From: Acidobacteriota bacterium | Lineage (GTDB): Bacteria > Acidobacteriota > Terriglobia > Acidiferrales > UBA7541 | Direction: 5' to 3' | Length of the DNA: 64,000 nt | Assembly: GCA_013289715.1 (NCBI GenBank) | Contig: JABCZJ010000007.1 | Location: forward strand, 62,001 to 126,000 | Shown: in pieces, positions 40,903-49,078 of the stretch | Numbering within the stretch: position 1 is the stretch's first letter | Layout of the letters: every line of letters begins with the position of its first letter | The notes under the pieces: generated by a model | Database searches by the model: none | Told to the model about the DNA's origin: nothing | The model's input: the letters and a program-made list of their open reading frames with translations, nothing else | Translations under genes and position numbers: made by a program

Positions 40903-41610
40903 TCAGAATCCCTGCCGTTGCCTGAGAACGTGATTCTTTAACATCCGCCGTCCGCCTCTCCGAGATTGACGTGGCGCCCGGAGAGACTCCAACCACCCCA
41001 CTATGTTCCTGGTTCCGACTTCCCAAACCTTGGCATTTTGAGCATTCTTTGCTAACGAGGCGTGGCCCTCGACCATCGCTACAAGAAAGCTGGCAGTCTC
41101 CTCTGGGTTCAGGTTGCGGCGAACTGTTCCCTGGGACTGCCCTTTCCGCAAAAGCGTAGCAATTCCTTCCTGCCAGGCAAGAAATAGCCTCTCCAGCCGC
41201 TTGCGGAATTGTTCGTTCAGCGGAGACATCTCCTGTGCCAAATTGAGCAGCGGACAACTTTCTCGGACGTCTGCGGGTCGAGTGGGTAACCGCCGGACAA
41301 TGCCGATCAAAATGTCGATGGGTTGCCCGTCGCTAAGCAGAGGGAGCAACCACCTGTCGCGGACAAGTTTAGCGATGACCTCGTCGACGATGGCATATCC
41401 CAAAGCTTCCTTGCTGTCGAAGTGGTGATAGAGGGCTCCCTTGGTGACGTTGGTGGCGGCGAGAATTGTATTGATGCCGGCACTCTGGAAGCCTGATCGG
41501 CGGACCTCCCGGAAAGCCGCTTGCAGCAAGCGTTCCCGTGTACCGTCCGGATCACGGAGCCTTCGCTTCCTCACCTTCGCTCCCTCACCTTCGCTTCCTC
41601 TCGCGCCCAT
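40903..41610 (-). CDS. TetR-family transcriptional repressor
   Basis: The 235-residue protein has an N-terminal TetR HTH (TRERLLQAAFREVRRSGFQS, INTILAATNVTKGALYHHFD, SKEALGYAIVDEV) and a C-terminal ligand domain with ESCPLLNLAQEMSPLNEQFR and EETASFLVAMVEGHASLAKN. This C-terminal pattern occurs in AcuR-like regulators. Residues 1-20 are very basic. It probably represses its own cluster; a small inverted repeat lies just upstream of its start. Confidence 0.9.
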   Translation of the reverse strand: MGARGSEGEGAKVRKRRLRDPDGTRERLLQAAFREVRRSGFQSAGINTILAATNVTKGALYHHFDSKEALGYAIVDEVIAKLVRDRWLLPLLSDGQPIDILIGIVRRLPTRPADVRESCPLLNLAQEMSPLNEQFRKRLERLFLAWQEGIATLLRKGQSQGTVRRNLNPEETASFLVAMVEGHASLAKNAQNAKVWEVGTRNIVGWLESLRAPRQSRRGGRRMLKNHVLRQRQGF

Positions 41611-41612
41611 CT

Positions 41613-41632
41613 AATATACCGACAAGTATGTA
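41613..41632. promoter_or_regulatory. Candidate TetR operator
   Basis: ATAC (41616-41619) and GTAT (41626-41629) form a small inverted repeat in TATACCGACAAGTATG, a few bases upstream of the TetR start codon. The motif resembles known TetR-family operators in size and form only. Confidence 0.3.
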
Positions 41633-41944
41633 TGTTGAACCATCGGAAAGTCAATCGAACCGATCGAACTGACTCCTGGCTGTCGGTGCTATCGAATTTC
41701 GTAACCTCTAACCATAGTGTGTGTGAAAAGTTGGAGAAACAATCGCTCCAGCCGTTTTGGCATCGTCCCAGAATTTTGTTAGTCCGCCACTCGTTTTCGA
41801 ACTCTGAGGTGTTGGGCCCGTTGTCTCACGTAATCGTTGTGAACGTGGAGTACCACATGCTCCCTCAGTTGTGACTCAGCAGGTATTTGTGGAGTTGTGG
41901 CCAATTCTGCTCTCAAGACATTGCTTGCATCAAAAGGAGAAGAC
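41633..41944. other. 312-base divergent region, no gene seen
   Basis: This region lies between the divergent TetR and HAF genes and must hold the HAF promoter. AGGAG precedes the HAF start by seven bases. No other element is recognised. Confidence 0.35.
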
Positions 41945-43240
41945 ATGAGCACACTAAGACAGTTGCGGAATTTCTGGATACCGGGAGTTGCGACGATTCT
42001 TCTGGGTAGCTTCAGCAATGCGTTCGCTCAACAGAGCTACAAAATTACCGATTTGGGCATTAACAACAGCAAAGACAACTTCAGCATGGCCATGGGCCTC
42101 AACAATCAGGGCTGGGCGGAGAACATGGATGGGACCGTGAACCCTCCCGAGAATAGTCTGTTTACGTCAGTTGCAAGGGGCCGCGCGGTGATAAGCATCT
42201 ACGGATTCAACATCGACCTGGGCACGCTCGGAAAACCCGACGGCAACAGTTGGATCAACTGGGGCGGGATCAACGACCGCGGGGAAGCCGTTGGTATGTC
42301 CGAAACAGCTGATCCAGATCCGAACCGCGAAGACATTTGCGGCTTCGGCACACACCTTACGTGCGTTCCGTTTCTTTGGCGAGACGGCCACATGAGCGCT
42401 CTTCCGACGCTCGGTGGAAATAATGGGCAGGCCAGCGCCATCAATAACCGCGGAGAAGTCGTAGGATATGCCGAAGACGGTGCCGTGGACTCCACATGCC
42501 CAGCTGGCACAACCAACAATCGGATTACGTTGCCAGCGTTGTGGGAAAGAGGCAGCGCCGAAGCTCTTCCTCTGGTGGGTAACGATCCAGACGGTGTCGC
42601 ATTCGGGATTAACGATCGAGGCCAAGCCGTAGGCTACTCGGGAAACTGCACCACAGCGACGCACGCCGTAATGTGGAAAGACAACACTGCCTTCGTGCTT
42701 CAGGATCTCGGCGGTACAGGCTCCAATTTCGGCTACGCCATCAGCAACCGCGGCCAAATCGCCGGGCAAGTCGGCACTGCTGACGGCACAACCTTCTATG
42801 CCGCGGTTTGGCAGAATGGCGCCGACGGCGCAGTCACAAACCTCGGCGTGCTGCCGGGAGATTTTGCCGCCTTTGCGACAGGCATCAACAACCGGGGCCA
42901 AGTGGTGGGAAACAACTTTGACTCCAATTTCAACTGGTCCCGCGGCTTCATCTGGCAGGATGGTGCGATGACCGACCTTAACACGCTCATTTCCGCGGAT
43001 TCCAACCTCTTCATAATCTCGGCTAGCAATATCAATGAGCGCGGACAAATCTCGGGCATGGCCACGGTGCTCAGCGGGCCGCATGCGGGCGACATTCACG
43101 CCTATCTTTTGACCCCCGAAGACGGACCCATAGGCGCCTCGATGGCAGATTTCGCACGTACACACCCGCATTCCATTCTGCCCGCGAATGCTTGCAACCA
43201 CTCTTTGCAGAGATTCGGACCCGGCCGATTCCAGCGTTAA
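41945..43240 (+). CDS. Extracellular HAF-repeat protein
   Basis: The 431-residue protein has a signal peptide (VATILLGSFSNAFAQ) and then a series of repeats of about 50 residues. Each combines INxRGEAVG or INNRGQVVG with a following WxxG..T.L..L stretch: INDRGEAVGMS, INNRGEVVGYA, INDRGQAVGYS, ISNRGQIAGQV, INNRGQVVGNN, INERGQISGMA. These HAF repeats are typical of secreted acidobacterial proteins and form a beta-propeller-like fold. The function is unknown. The last 20 residues are unlike the repeats and adjoin an integrase fragment, so the C terminus may have been altered by an insertion. Confidence 0.87.
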   Translation: MSTLRQLRNFWIPGVATILLGSFSNAFAQQSYKITDLGINNSKDNFSMAMGLNNQGWAENMDGTVNPPENSLFTSVARGRAVISIYGFNIDLGTLGKPDGNSWINWGGINDRGEAVGMSETADPDPNREDICGFGTHLTCVPFLWRDGHMSALPTLGGNNGQASAINNRGEVVGYAEDGAVDSTCPAGTTNNRITLPALWERGSAEALPLVGNDPDGVAFGINDRGQAVGYSGNCTTATHAVMWKDNTAFVLQDLGGTGSNFGYAISNRGQIAGQVGTADGTTFYAAVWQNGADGAVTNLGVLPGDFAAFATGINNRGQVVGNNFDSNFNWSRGFIWQDGAMTDLNTLISADSNLFIISASNINERGQISGMATVLSGPHAGDIHAYLLTPEDGPIGASMADFARTHPHSILPANACNHSLQRFGPGRFQR

Positions 43241-43241
43241 C

Positions 43242-43499
43242 GGGCATTTTCGGAGCTTCCGCGCCGTGGATTCCAGGCATACGCTGCGCGAAGGCGCAAG
43301 GGCGGATGATCTACGGGACATTCTGGGTCACGCAAATATCGACGTGACCCAGAATGTTTACGGCAAAAACTGCTGGGAACAGCGAGAGGATGCGGTGACC
43401 CAGGCGGTCGAAGCAATGACCAATCCCGCTCAAAATGCCAAGAAAGAAGAGAATCAGCCTGAATCAGCCCCAGCAGACGGGGCCAGAATTACAAGTTGA
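43242..43499 (+). pseudogene. C-terminal fragment of a tyrosine recombinase
   Basis: The frame reads RHTLREGARADDLRDILGHA followed by NIDVTQNVYGKNCWEQREDA, matching the end of a tyrosine recombinase catalytic domain (GH box and the nucleophile Tyr in NVYGK). There is no upstream part, so it is a scrap of a third integrase in the zone. It directly follows the HAF gene. Confidence 0.75.
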
Positions 43500-43591
43500 T
43501 CCCACTTGCCCCGCAGGTCGCGTTATCGTCCATTTGAAGTGGAGCTTCACTTCTCCGCATAGTGCGTTGATCAGAAGTCTTGCGATTCGAC

Positions 43592-43620
43592 TTGACAACA
43601 CTCTGTTGTCGCAGTTTATA
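43592..43620 (+). promoter_or_regulatory. Promoter with an internal palindrome for the exported DinB gene
   Basis: TTGACA (43592-43597) and TTTATA (43615-43620) are 17 bases apart. GACAAC (43594-43599) and GTTGTC (43605-43610) form a perfect inverted repeat that overlaps the -35 and spacer, a typical place for a repressor site. Confidence 0.55.
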
Positions 43621-43671
43621 AGTGAGCCGCGCTGGCCGAAAACGATTCGCACGGTTGAGGGAGACGACCCG

Positions 43672-44259
43672 ATGCTGCGTCTGCTGATGTTGGCTTTTGT
43701 CTCTGCGTATGCCACTTTGCCGGCGGCTTCCGCTCAAACGACGGACGTTGGCTATGCCGATGAGTTGTCGCCCTCGCTGGCGGGCGGTGCCAAGGCGATG
43801 CACGCGGCGATTCGCCGAAATCTAGCGGAGGCGGCAGATTACATGCCTGCGGATGAATACGCCTTTCGACCGACGCCGCAGGTCCGGAGCTTCGGTCAGA
43901 TTATCGGTCACCTCGTCAAGGCGAACTTCTTCTTCTGTTCGGAAGTTGCGGGCGAAAAGTCGCCTGCAACCGTTGACTACGAGCAAATCACGGACAAGGC
44001 TGCACTCGTTAAGGCGTTGAACGATTCACTCATCTATTGCGACCGGGTATACGCAGCCACCACCGACGCGAGCTTCATCCAGCCGATGCAGGTTGCGCAC
44101 GTTGTTGGTACGGGGTCGACCAGTACCGTCCGGGGCGCCGTGCTGATGTACAACATCGCACATAACAACGAGCATTACGGCAACCTCGCCGTTTACATGC
44201 GGCTGAAAGGCCATGTTCCGCCCTCAACAGCTCGGGACGAGCAGCGAAAAAATCAGTAA
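43672..44259 (+). CDS. Exported DinB-family protein
   Basis: The 195-residue protein starts with a signal peptide (MLRLLMLAFVSAYATLPAAS, cleavage near ASAQ). A DinB-like four-helix domain follows, with LVKANFFFCSEVAG containing the usual first region and YNIAHNNEHYGNLAVYMRLK at the C-terminal His positions. The first His (RSFGQIIGHLVKAN) and the NNEHYGN box fit metal binding. Most DinB proteins are cytosolic, so secretion is notable. GAGGGAG lies about eight bases before the ATG. Confidence 0.82.
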   Translation: MLRLLMLAFVSAYATLPAASAQTTDVGYADELSPSLAGGAKAMHAAIRRNLAEAADYMPADEYAFRPTPQVRSFGQIIGHLVKANFFFCSEVAGEKSPATVDYEQITDKAALVKALNDSLIYCDRVYAATTDASFIQPMQVAHVVGTGSTSTVRGAVLMYNIAHNNEHYGNLAVYMRLKGHVPPSTARDEQRKNQ

Positions 44260-45001
44260 TGCCTGGTAGGTCGTGCGGGTTCAGCCGGTCGTTGCAACAC
44301 CATCCAGTGCATTGATTCGACAATCACTCCGACTGGAGAACCATCTGCTTGGACGTACTTGTCGAGACCTAGCTAGGGAAGCGTTCCGTTTGGTCTCGTT
44401 CTAGCGAGCGATTTAGCTCTTGTTTTCACTGCGAGACCGGTTCGAGCTTAGTGTTGCGTCGACCCGTTTGAGACCACCCGCGTAATCGGAAACTGACCGA
44501 CTGCGGAAGTTTGAGCTGCAAGACCGCGTTTGCAGCACACGTCTTTCTAATATTTCAAGGATCGCGCCGATAAGGTGGGTTTCTTGCCCGGTTAGTCGCC
44601 TAATGAAATTTGCGCTCTTGCGGTCTCGGAAACACCGACCAACCGCGCGGGCGTCTGCCAATGCCGTTTGTGCGGAACGCGCCGTGCCGACCCAATGTCG
44701 ACAGCATACGGTATCGAGACACCAAGCGTCGACCAGAAGACGGAAAGTGTTATCCACCACAGTCGCGGCTGAATCTCGGTTAGATAACATTTCTCGTCAA
44801 GCCACACCGGGAGATCAGATGATTTCCAAGCGAGGAACGCGGCACGGTGTCGAAGTTGCGTCTGGGATCTTCTCGCCGACACCTCGTCAGCTTGCGCGGC
44901 AACGCGCCCTCGCGATGCTGCTTCAAGAAGCGCCGTCCTTGATAGTTTTAATGCGCAGAGCACAGGGTTTTGCTCTGATTGACTTGTCTTTTGACGCAGC
45001 C

Positions 45002-45060
45002 TAACACAGGAGTAAGTTTCGCCAGCCCGAAATCTAGAATTTTGGCGTGCCCTCGCGCAG
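45002..45060 (-). pseudogene. Short fragment of a serine/threonine protein kinase gene
   Basis: The minus strand encodes ARGHAKILDFGLAKLTPV, which is the DFG-loop region of the Pkn kinases common in Acidobacteria. Nothing kinase-like is found on either side. Confidence 0.55.
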
Positions 45061-45112
45061 CAACGTTTGAGCGGCGGGCACGGCCGCCGGACATATTACC
45101 TCGCGCGGGAAA

Positions 45113-45152
45113 AAAGCAGATCCCGAACCTGCAGTCGCGGGTTCGGGATGAC
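45113..45152 (+). repeat. Short repeat AGCAGATCCC...TTCGGGATGACA (family 2-related, copy C)
   Basis: The outer sequences match the ends of the longer copies at 1743 and 59634. The middle is different and forms a TCCCGAACC/GGTTCGGGA inverted repeat. Confidence 0.5.
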
Positions 45153-45245
45153 AAGCTTTACTTTTTAGGCCGAATGGAAAAAACGAACTACAGCGTTTCT
45201 GCAAGATACGAAGTTCAGCGTTCCTTCCGTTGCGTTGAACATCGT

Positions 45246-45812
45246 TCAGGGCTGCGGATTGAGCGGAGGGTCTTGCACGGTTGGCGCGCGGTCTTCGGTG
45301 GTGGCGCGGATGGTGGCGGATTCATCGGTGTAGAAGCTGCGGTAGCCGAAATTTCCGGCGCGCGCTGTTAGGGTGTAGGCGGTGATGCGGCCGGTGGGGT
45401 CTGATTTTCCGGGGGTGTATTGCAGGGTGTAATGGGAGAGTTGCGCGGATTGGGCGGCTTTGCGGACGGTGTCGCCTAGGGTTTCCAGGGAGGGCGGGAC
45501 GGTGCCTTCGCTTTGCTGATAGGTGTTGATGGCTTGTTGGATGGCGGCCAGGGATTCACGGGCGCGGGCTTCGGCTTCGGTTTTCGAGCCGGATAATTTC
45601 CAGGGGACGGCGAACCAGGCGATGGCCCAGAGGATCGCGAGGAGGATGCCGCAGACTGCGGCGACGCGTTTGTAATTTGTTTTTGTTGGCTTGGGAATTT
45701 TGCCGGCTAGCAGCAATTCGGTGTCGGCTAGAGCTTTCTGGTCGGCGCCGCAGTAGGGGCAGACTTCGCTGGCCTGGTTGATGAGTTGTTCGCACTCGGG
45801 GCAGGAGTACAT
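45246..45812 (-). CDS. Zinc-ribbon membrane protein with pilin-like periplasmic domain
   Basis: The 188-residue protein begins with a zinc ribbon (CPEC near residue 4 and CPYC near 18). One membrane helix follows (VAAVCGILLAILWAIAWFAV), then a domain with EAEARARESLAAIQQAINTY and GTVPPSLETLGD, a pattern like the globular part of type II secretion/type IV pilin-like proteins. The C terminus is Pro/Thr-rich. The role is unknown. It stands alone, divergent from the sigma-factor gene. Confidence 0.75.
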   Translation of the reverse strand: MYSCPECEQLINQASEVCPYCGADQKALADTELLLAGKIPKPTKTNYKRVAAVCGILLAILWAIAWFAVPWKLSGSKTEAEARARESLAAIQQAINTYQQSEGTVPPSLETLGDTVRKAAQSAQLSHYTLQYTPGKSDPTGRITAYTLTARAGNFGYRSFYTDESATIRATTEDRAPTVQDPPLNPQP

Positions 45813-46158
45813 CGGCGGGACATGTTAGCAGTTTTCGGTTCGAGCGGCGGGATCGGTCACTGCGTTGCTGCAGAACGTCGAAAGATTTGACACAGAGTGC
45901 AGCGAGAAAAGGCGGAGAAAAATCCGAGAAAGACGGAGGCGTTCACCGCAGAAGACGCAAATGTCGGAGCGCAGAGCTCACAGAGAAAGAAGAGAAGATT
46001 GGCCACAGTGGAACAGAGACGAGGCGGCAACGAGGCAAGGAAAGCGCGCAACGACGAAATTGGGAAGTTGCTGGCGCGAATGGGCTGGGCAACGCAATTC
46101 GAAATTCGGGTATCATCTCTTGCAGTGGTTCGGCCAGGTTGCGGTCGCGCAGGCGCAT
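45813..46158. other. 346-base divergent gap with a family 3 repeat
   Basis: The gap separates the zinc-ribbon and sigma-factor genes. Most of it (45890-46010) is a family 3 repeat; frames through it are not coding. No clear promoter was recognised. Confidence 0.4.
45890..46010 (+). repeat. GACACAGAG...CGCAGAAGACGC...CACAGAGAAAG repeat (family 3)
   Basis: Blocks TTGACACAGAGTGCAGCGAG, TTCACCGCAGAAGACGC and GAGCTCACAGAGAAAGAAG are related to the other family 3 copies. Confidence 0.5.
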
Positions 46159-47187
46159 ATGCCGTCCAGCCCAGCAGGACAATTCGTTTCCATTGAGGTG
46201 GCGCGGGGCCTTCTGCGGAAGGCGGCTGCGCCGGCGGAATGGAATCTCAGTGTTGAGCGTTTTCAGCTGGTGCTGGAACGCAGCGTGGCGCATCGGTTTA
46301 CCAAAGCGCCCTCCGGCGCGCACTCCAAGGCGTCTTCCAATACTGCGCGCGGCTCGTCATCAGAGCGGACTCCCGCCGGGGCGCGCGATTCGGGCATCGA
46401 AACGCCTCCCAGCACACGATCACACGCTTTGCCTGATGGGCGTGCGATTGGCGCTTATTTGGAATCGCTGCATGCGGCGGATTTGGCATTGGCTTGCGCT
46501 TGCGGCGACGGGAATGCGGCGGCTTGGGATTTTTTCATGACGCTATTTCGTCCGGAGCTTTATCGGGCAGGGCGGGCGATTGCGGGGGAATCGGCGGGGC
46601 GCGAATTGGCGGATTCTTTGTACGCGGAACTTTATGGATTGCGGGAAGTGGCGGGGCAACGGAAGTCGCTGTTCGATTATTTTTTGGGGCGCAGCAAATT
46701 GACTACTTGGCTGCACGCGATTCTGGCGCAGCGGCATGTGGACGCAATACGACGGGCTCGGCGGACCGAGCCGCTGGATGAGGGCGAGGCGGGGGAGCGC
46801 GCGTATGGCGCGCAGCAGAATGCTTTAGGGAATTCGGCGATTCGTTCGGCTGCGAGTTCGCCGGAGCCGGAGCGCAATCGGTTTCTTGCGATTTTGCAGG
46901 CGGTGTTGACGGGGGCGCTGGATGCGCTTGCGCCGCGCGATCGTTTGCGGCTGGCTTATTATTATGTAGAGGGGCTGACGCTTGCGGAGATTGGGCGGCT
47001 GCTGGGCGAGCATGAGGCTACTGTCTCGCGGAAGCTCGAGCGCACGCGGCGGGAAATTCGCAACCGCGTGGAGGGGGCGCTGCGGCAGGAGAAGAAGTTG
47101 AGCGCGGCGCAATTGCAGCTTTGTTATGAGTACGCGCGGGAGGAATGGCCGTTTGATTTGACGCGGGCGCTTTCGCAGGAGGAATGA
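46159..47187 (+). CDS. ECF-like RNA polymerase sigma factor
   Basis: The 342-residue protein has an N-terminal region of about 130 residues that is Ala/Ser-rich and unlike sigma factors. A sigma-70 region 2 follows (DADLALACACGDGNAAAWDFF-like text, then KLTTWLHAILAQRHVDAIRR). Region 4 is LRLAYYYVEGLTLAEIGRLL with HEATVSRKLERTRREIRNRV. It is long for an ECF factor. The gene directly downstream encodes a zinc-containing anti-sigma-like protein, so the pair is probably an envelope-signalling system. The start is uncertain because the frame is open through the repeat upstream and no strong ribosome site is seen. Confidence 0.85.
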   Translation: MPSSPAGQFVSIEVARGLLRKAAAPAEWNLSVERFQLVLERSVAHRFTKAPSGAHSKASSNTARGSSSERTPAGARDSGIETPPSTRSHALPDGRAIGAYLESLHAADLALACACGDGNAAAWDFFMTLFRPELYRAGRAIAGESAGRELADSLYAELYGLREVAGQRKSLFDYFLGRSKLTTWLHAILAQRHVDAIRRARRTEPLDEGEAGERAYGAQQNALGNSAIRSAASSPEPERNRFLAILQAVLTGALDALAPRDRLRLAYYYVEGLTLAEIGRLLGEHEATVSRKLERTRREIRNRVEGALRQEKKLSAAQLQLCYEYAREEWPFDLTRALSQEE

Positions 47188-47258
47188 GCGGGGCTGCGTT
47201 GGTGCAAGAATTGAGGTTTCGCGCGTTCTAGGTTGTGGTGAGGGAATCGGGAGAAGGA

Positions 47259-48758
47259 ATGGCGGCGCGGGAAGAAGACAAGGCTATGGCGGGGTTGCTG
47301 CGGCGAAGTTTGGCTCGTAACGTTGCCGCCGGCTCGGGTTCTGGTTCGGGCGAGGATTGTCCGGGGCCGGAGATTCTGGCGGCGTACTTCGATCAGGCGC
47401 TGGATGCGCAGGAAACTGCGCGCTACGATTTGCATTTTTCTCGCTGCTCGCTTTGCAGGGAACAACTGGCGGCTATGGCGCGCGCGGGGGCTGCGTCGGA
47501 AGCAAAAGACGCGGAGAAAAAAAATGCGAGCGCGTGGGATTGGCTCATGGGGCCGCGGTGGTTGATGCCCGCGGCTGCGATGCTGGTGGCGCTGCTTGCG
47601 ATTGCCGGTATTGCTTGGCGCATCTGGAGGCCTGTGGCGCCTGCGAATGAGATTGCTATGGCGCAGCCGGATTCGGTGCCGGGGCCGAACTCTGTGCCAG
47701 CGCCAAGCTCTGAGCTACGTGTGAACCCTGCACTGCCTACGAACTCCGTGCCGACGCCCCAAGTTGCGCCGCCAGCGAAATCTGCGCCGCTCGGGGCGAC
47801 GGGAAATAGCGTTGTGCCGCGAGCTGCGCCGACTCCAGGCGACTCTGCGAGCGTGGCGATGGAGCCCGGTGAGCGCCGGCCGTCTCGCACGTATGGCGCG
47901 ACGTCGGCTGGTGGTGCGAAGGCCGGCGCGTCGCACGCGAATACTGCGGCGCGGCGCGAGGCGTTGTCGTCGGGCGGTGGCACCGGAAATGCAAATTACG
48001 CGACGCGGCTGGAGGCGGCGCCTCCGCCGCAGACGATGTCGCGGATGAAGAGTCCGGAGATGGATCGGGGGGCGATGCGAGCCGGGAATGGGTCGGGCGT
48101 ATCTGCTGGGACGGCGAATTCCGCCGATGCGACCGCGAATGGGACGGAGAGTGTGCAGGCGCAGGACGCGGCGGTGGCTCCGGCAACTCCGCCGGCCAAA
48201 AAGGCGGAAGCGGGTTCCGTCGAGAGCGATAGCAGCGTGGTTGTGCCAAGCGACGAAGCGAAGGAATCGAACGCGCCGAAAACGAAGCAGCCGCCTCCAG
48301 CGGCGCCTTCGCATGCTGTGGGGGCCATGAATCTGAGCGCTGCCAAAATGTCGGAGGCGGCGGCGTTGGCGAAATTGCAGGCAGCGCAAATTTCGTCGAA
48401 TTTGATGAACCTGCAGATTCCGACGCCGGATGCGAAGATTTTATGGATGCTTGCGAGTCCGGGCGTGATCGAAAAATCCGAGGATGGCGGGGCGACGTGG
48501 AAGCCGGAGTATCTGGAGACGCGGGCGTTGATTCTGGCTGGTGCCGCGCCGACGGCGAAGATTTGTTGGCTGGTGGGCGTTAACGGGATCATTTTGCGCA
48601 CTACGAATGGAGCGCATTGGAAGACGATACGGCCGCCGGTGGGGGCGGATTTTGTGCGCGTGGAGGCGGAGGATGGTTTGACGGCCACCGTCACGGCGAC
48701 GGATGGGCGGAAATTCGCGACGGTTGATGGTGGGAAGAGTTGGAGTGGGGTGAAGTAA
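47259..48758 (+). CDS. Anti-sigma-like membrane protein with YCF48-type C-terminal domain
   Basis: The 499-residue protein starts with a zinc-binding anti-sigma domain: C34, H59, C63 and C66 in LHFSRCSLC. One membrane helix follows near residues 100-120 (AAAMLVALLAIAGIAWRIW). A disordered Pro/Ala/Ser-rich linker of about 230 residues leads to a domain with IEKSEDGGATWKPEYL, ILRTTNGAHWKTIRPP and FATVDGGKSWSG. These are the YCF48/BNR-like turns of a beta-propeller. The topology suggests the cytosolic domain holds the upstream sigma factor and the external propeller senses a signal. GGGAG lies seven bases before the chosen ATG. Confidence 0.85.
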   Translation: MAAREEDKAMAGLLRRSLARNVAAGSGSGSGEDCPGPEILAAYFDQALDAQETARYDLHFSRCSLCREQLAAMARAGAASEAKDAEKKNASAWDWLMGPRWLMPAAAMLVALLAIAGIAWRIWRPVAPANEIAMAQPDSVPGPNSVPAPSSELRVNPALPTNSVPTPQVAPPAKSAPLGATGNSVVPRAAPTPGDSASVAMEPGERRPSRTYGATSAGGAKAGASHANTAARREALSSGGGTGNANYATRLEAAPPPQTMSRMKSPEMDRGAMRAGNGSGVSAGTANSADATANGTESVQAQDAAVAPATPPAKKAEAGSVESDSSVVVPSDEAKESNAPKTKQPPPAAPSHAVGAMNLSAAKMSEAAALAKLQAAQISSNLMNLQIPTPDAKILWMLASPGVIEKSEDGGATWKPEYLETRALILAGAAPTAKICWLVGVNGIILRTTNGAHWKTIRPPVGADFVRVEAEDGLTATVTATDGRKFATVDGGKSWSGVK

Positions 48759-49078
48759 CGGCGACGCGCGCGGTGCGGGTTGCGCATCGTTGAGCCGCGC
48801 GGTTCGCGAACCGCCCGTACCGAGCTTGGGCATGGTTGACGCCTGGGCGAGCTGGGGCGCAGCGTTTCGATCCCGCGCCGCGGGATCTCGGGATCAATCG
48901 CGCTGCAGCGCGATCGACAAGCAGCTCCCCTACCAAGCAAAAGTAAAGGAGCCGGCGGGACGCCGGCGCTAGGAAAAGCGCGGCTGCAGTGCTTGTGATT
49001 TTGGTCTGATGTAGCCTGCAAGAAAATCCTGGAATGACGTTCAAAGAGGGTAGAAGCAAATTAGGGAGGCGACAGCTC
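48759..49078. other. 320-base gap filled with palindromes
   Basis: The gap carries four consecutive perfect or near-perfect palindromes (48797-48967). The ribosome site GGGAGG at 49064-49069 serves the next gene. No other gene is seen. Confidence 0.45.
48797..48967. repeat. Cluster of four palindromes
   Basis: In order: GCGGTTCGCGAACCGC (48799-48814), GATCCCGC/GCGGGATC (48869-48887), ATCGCGCTGCAGCGCGAT (48897-48914) and GCCGGCG/CGCCGGC around GGA (48951-48967). The first and last resemble family 1-type hairpins. The cluster could terminate transcription in both directions or be a mosaic of REP-like elements. Confidence 0.6.

Larger units (their letters stand above)
44260..45245. other. 986-base degenerate region, no intact gene
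   Basis: Several overlapping frames exist on both strands but none has consistent bias or a ribosome site. The region contains a scrap of a protein kinase (45002-45060) and a family 2-type repeat (45113-45152). It looks like decayed DNA at the edge of the mobile zone. Confidence 0.5.
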
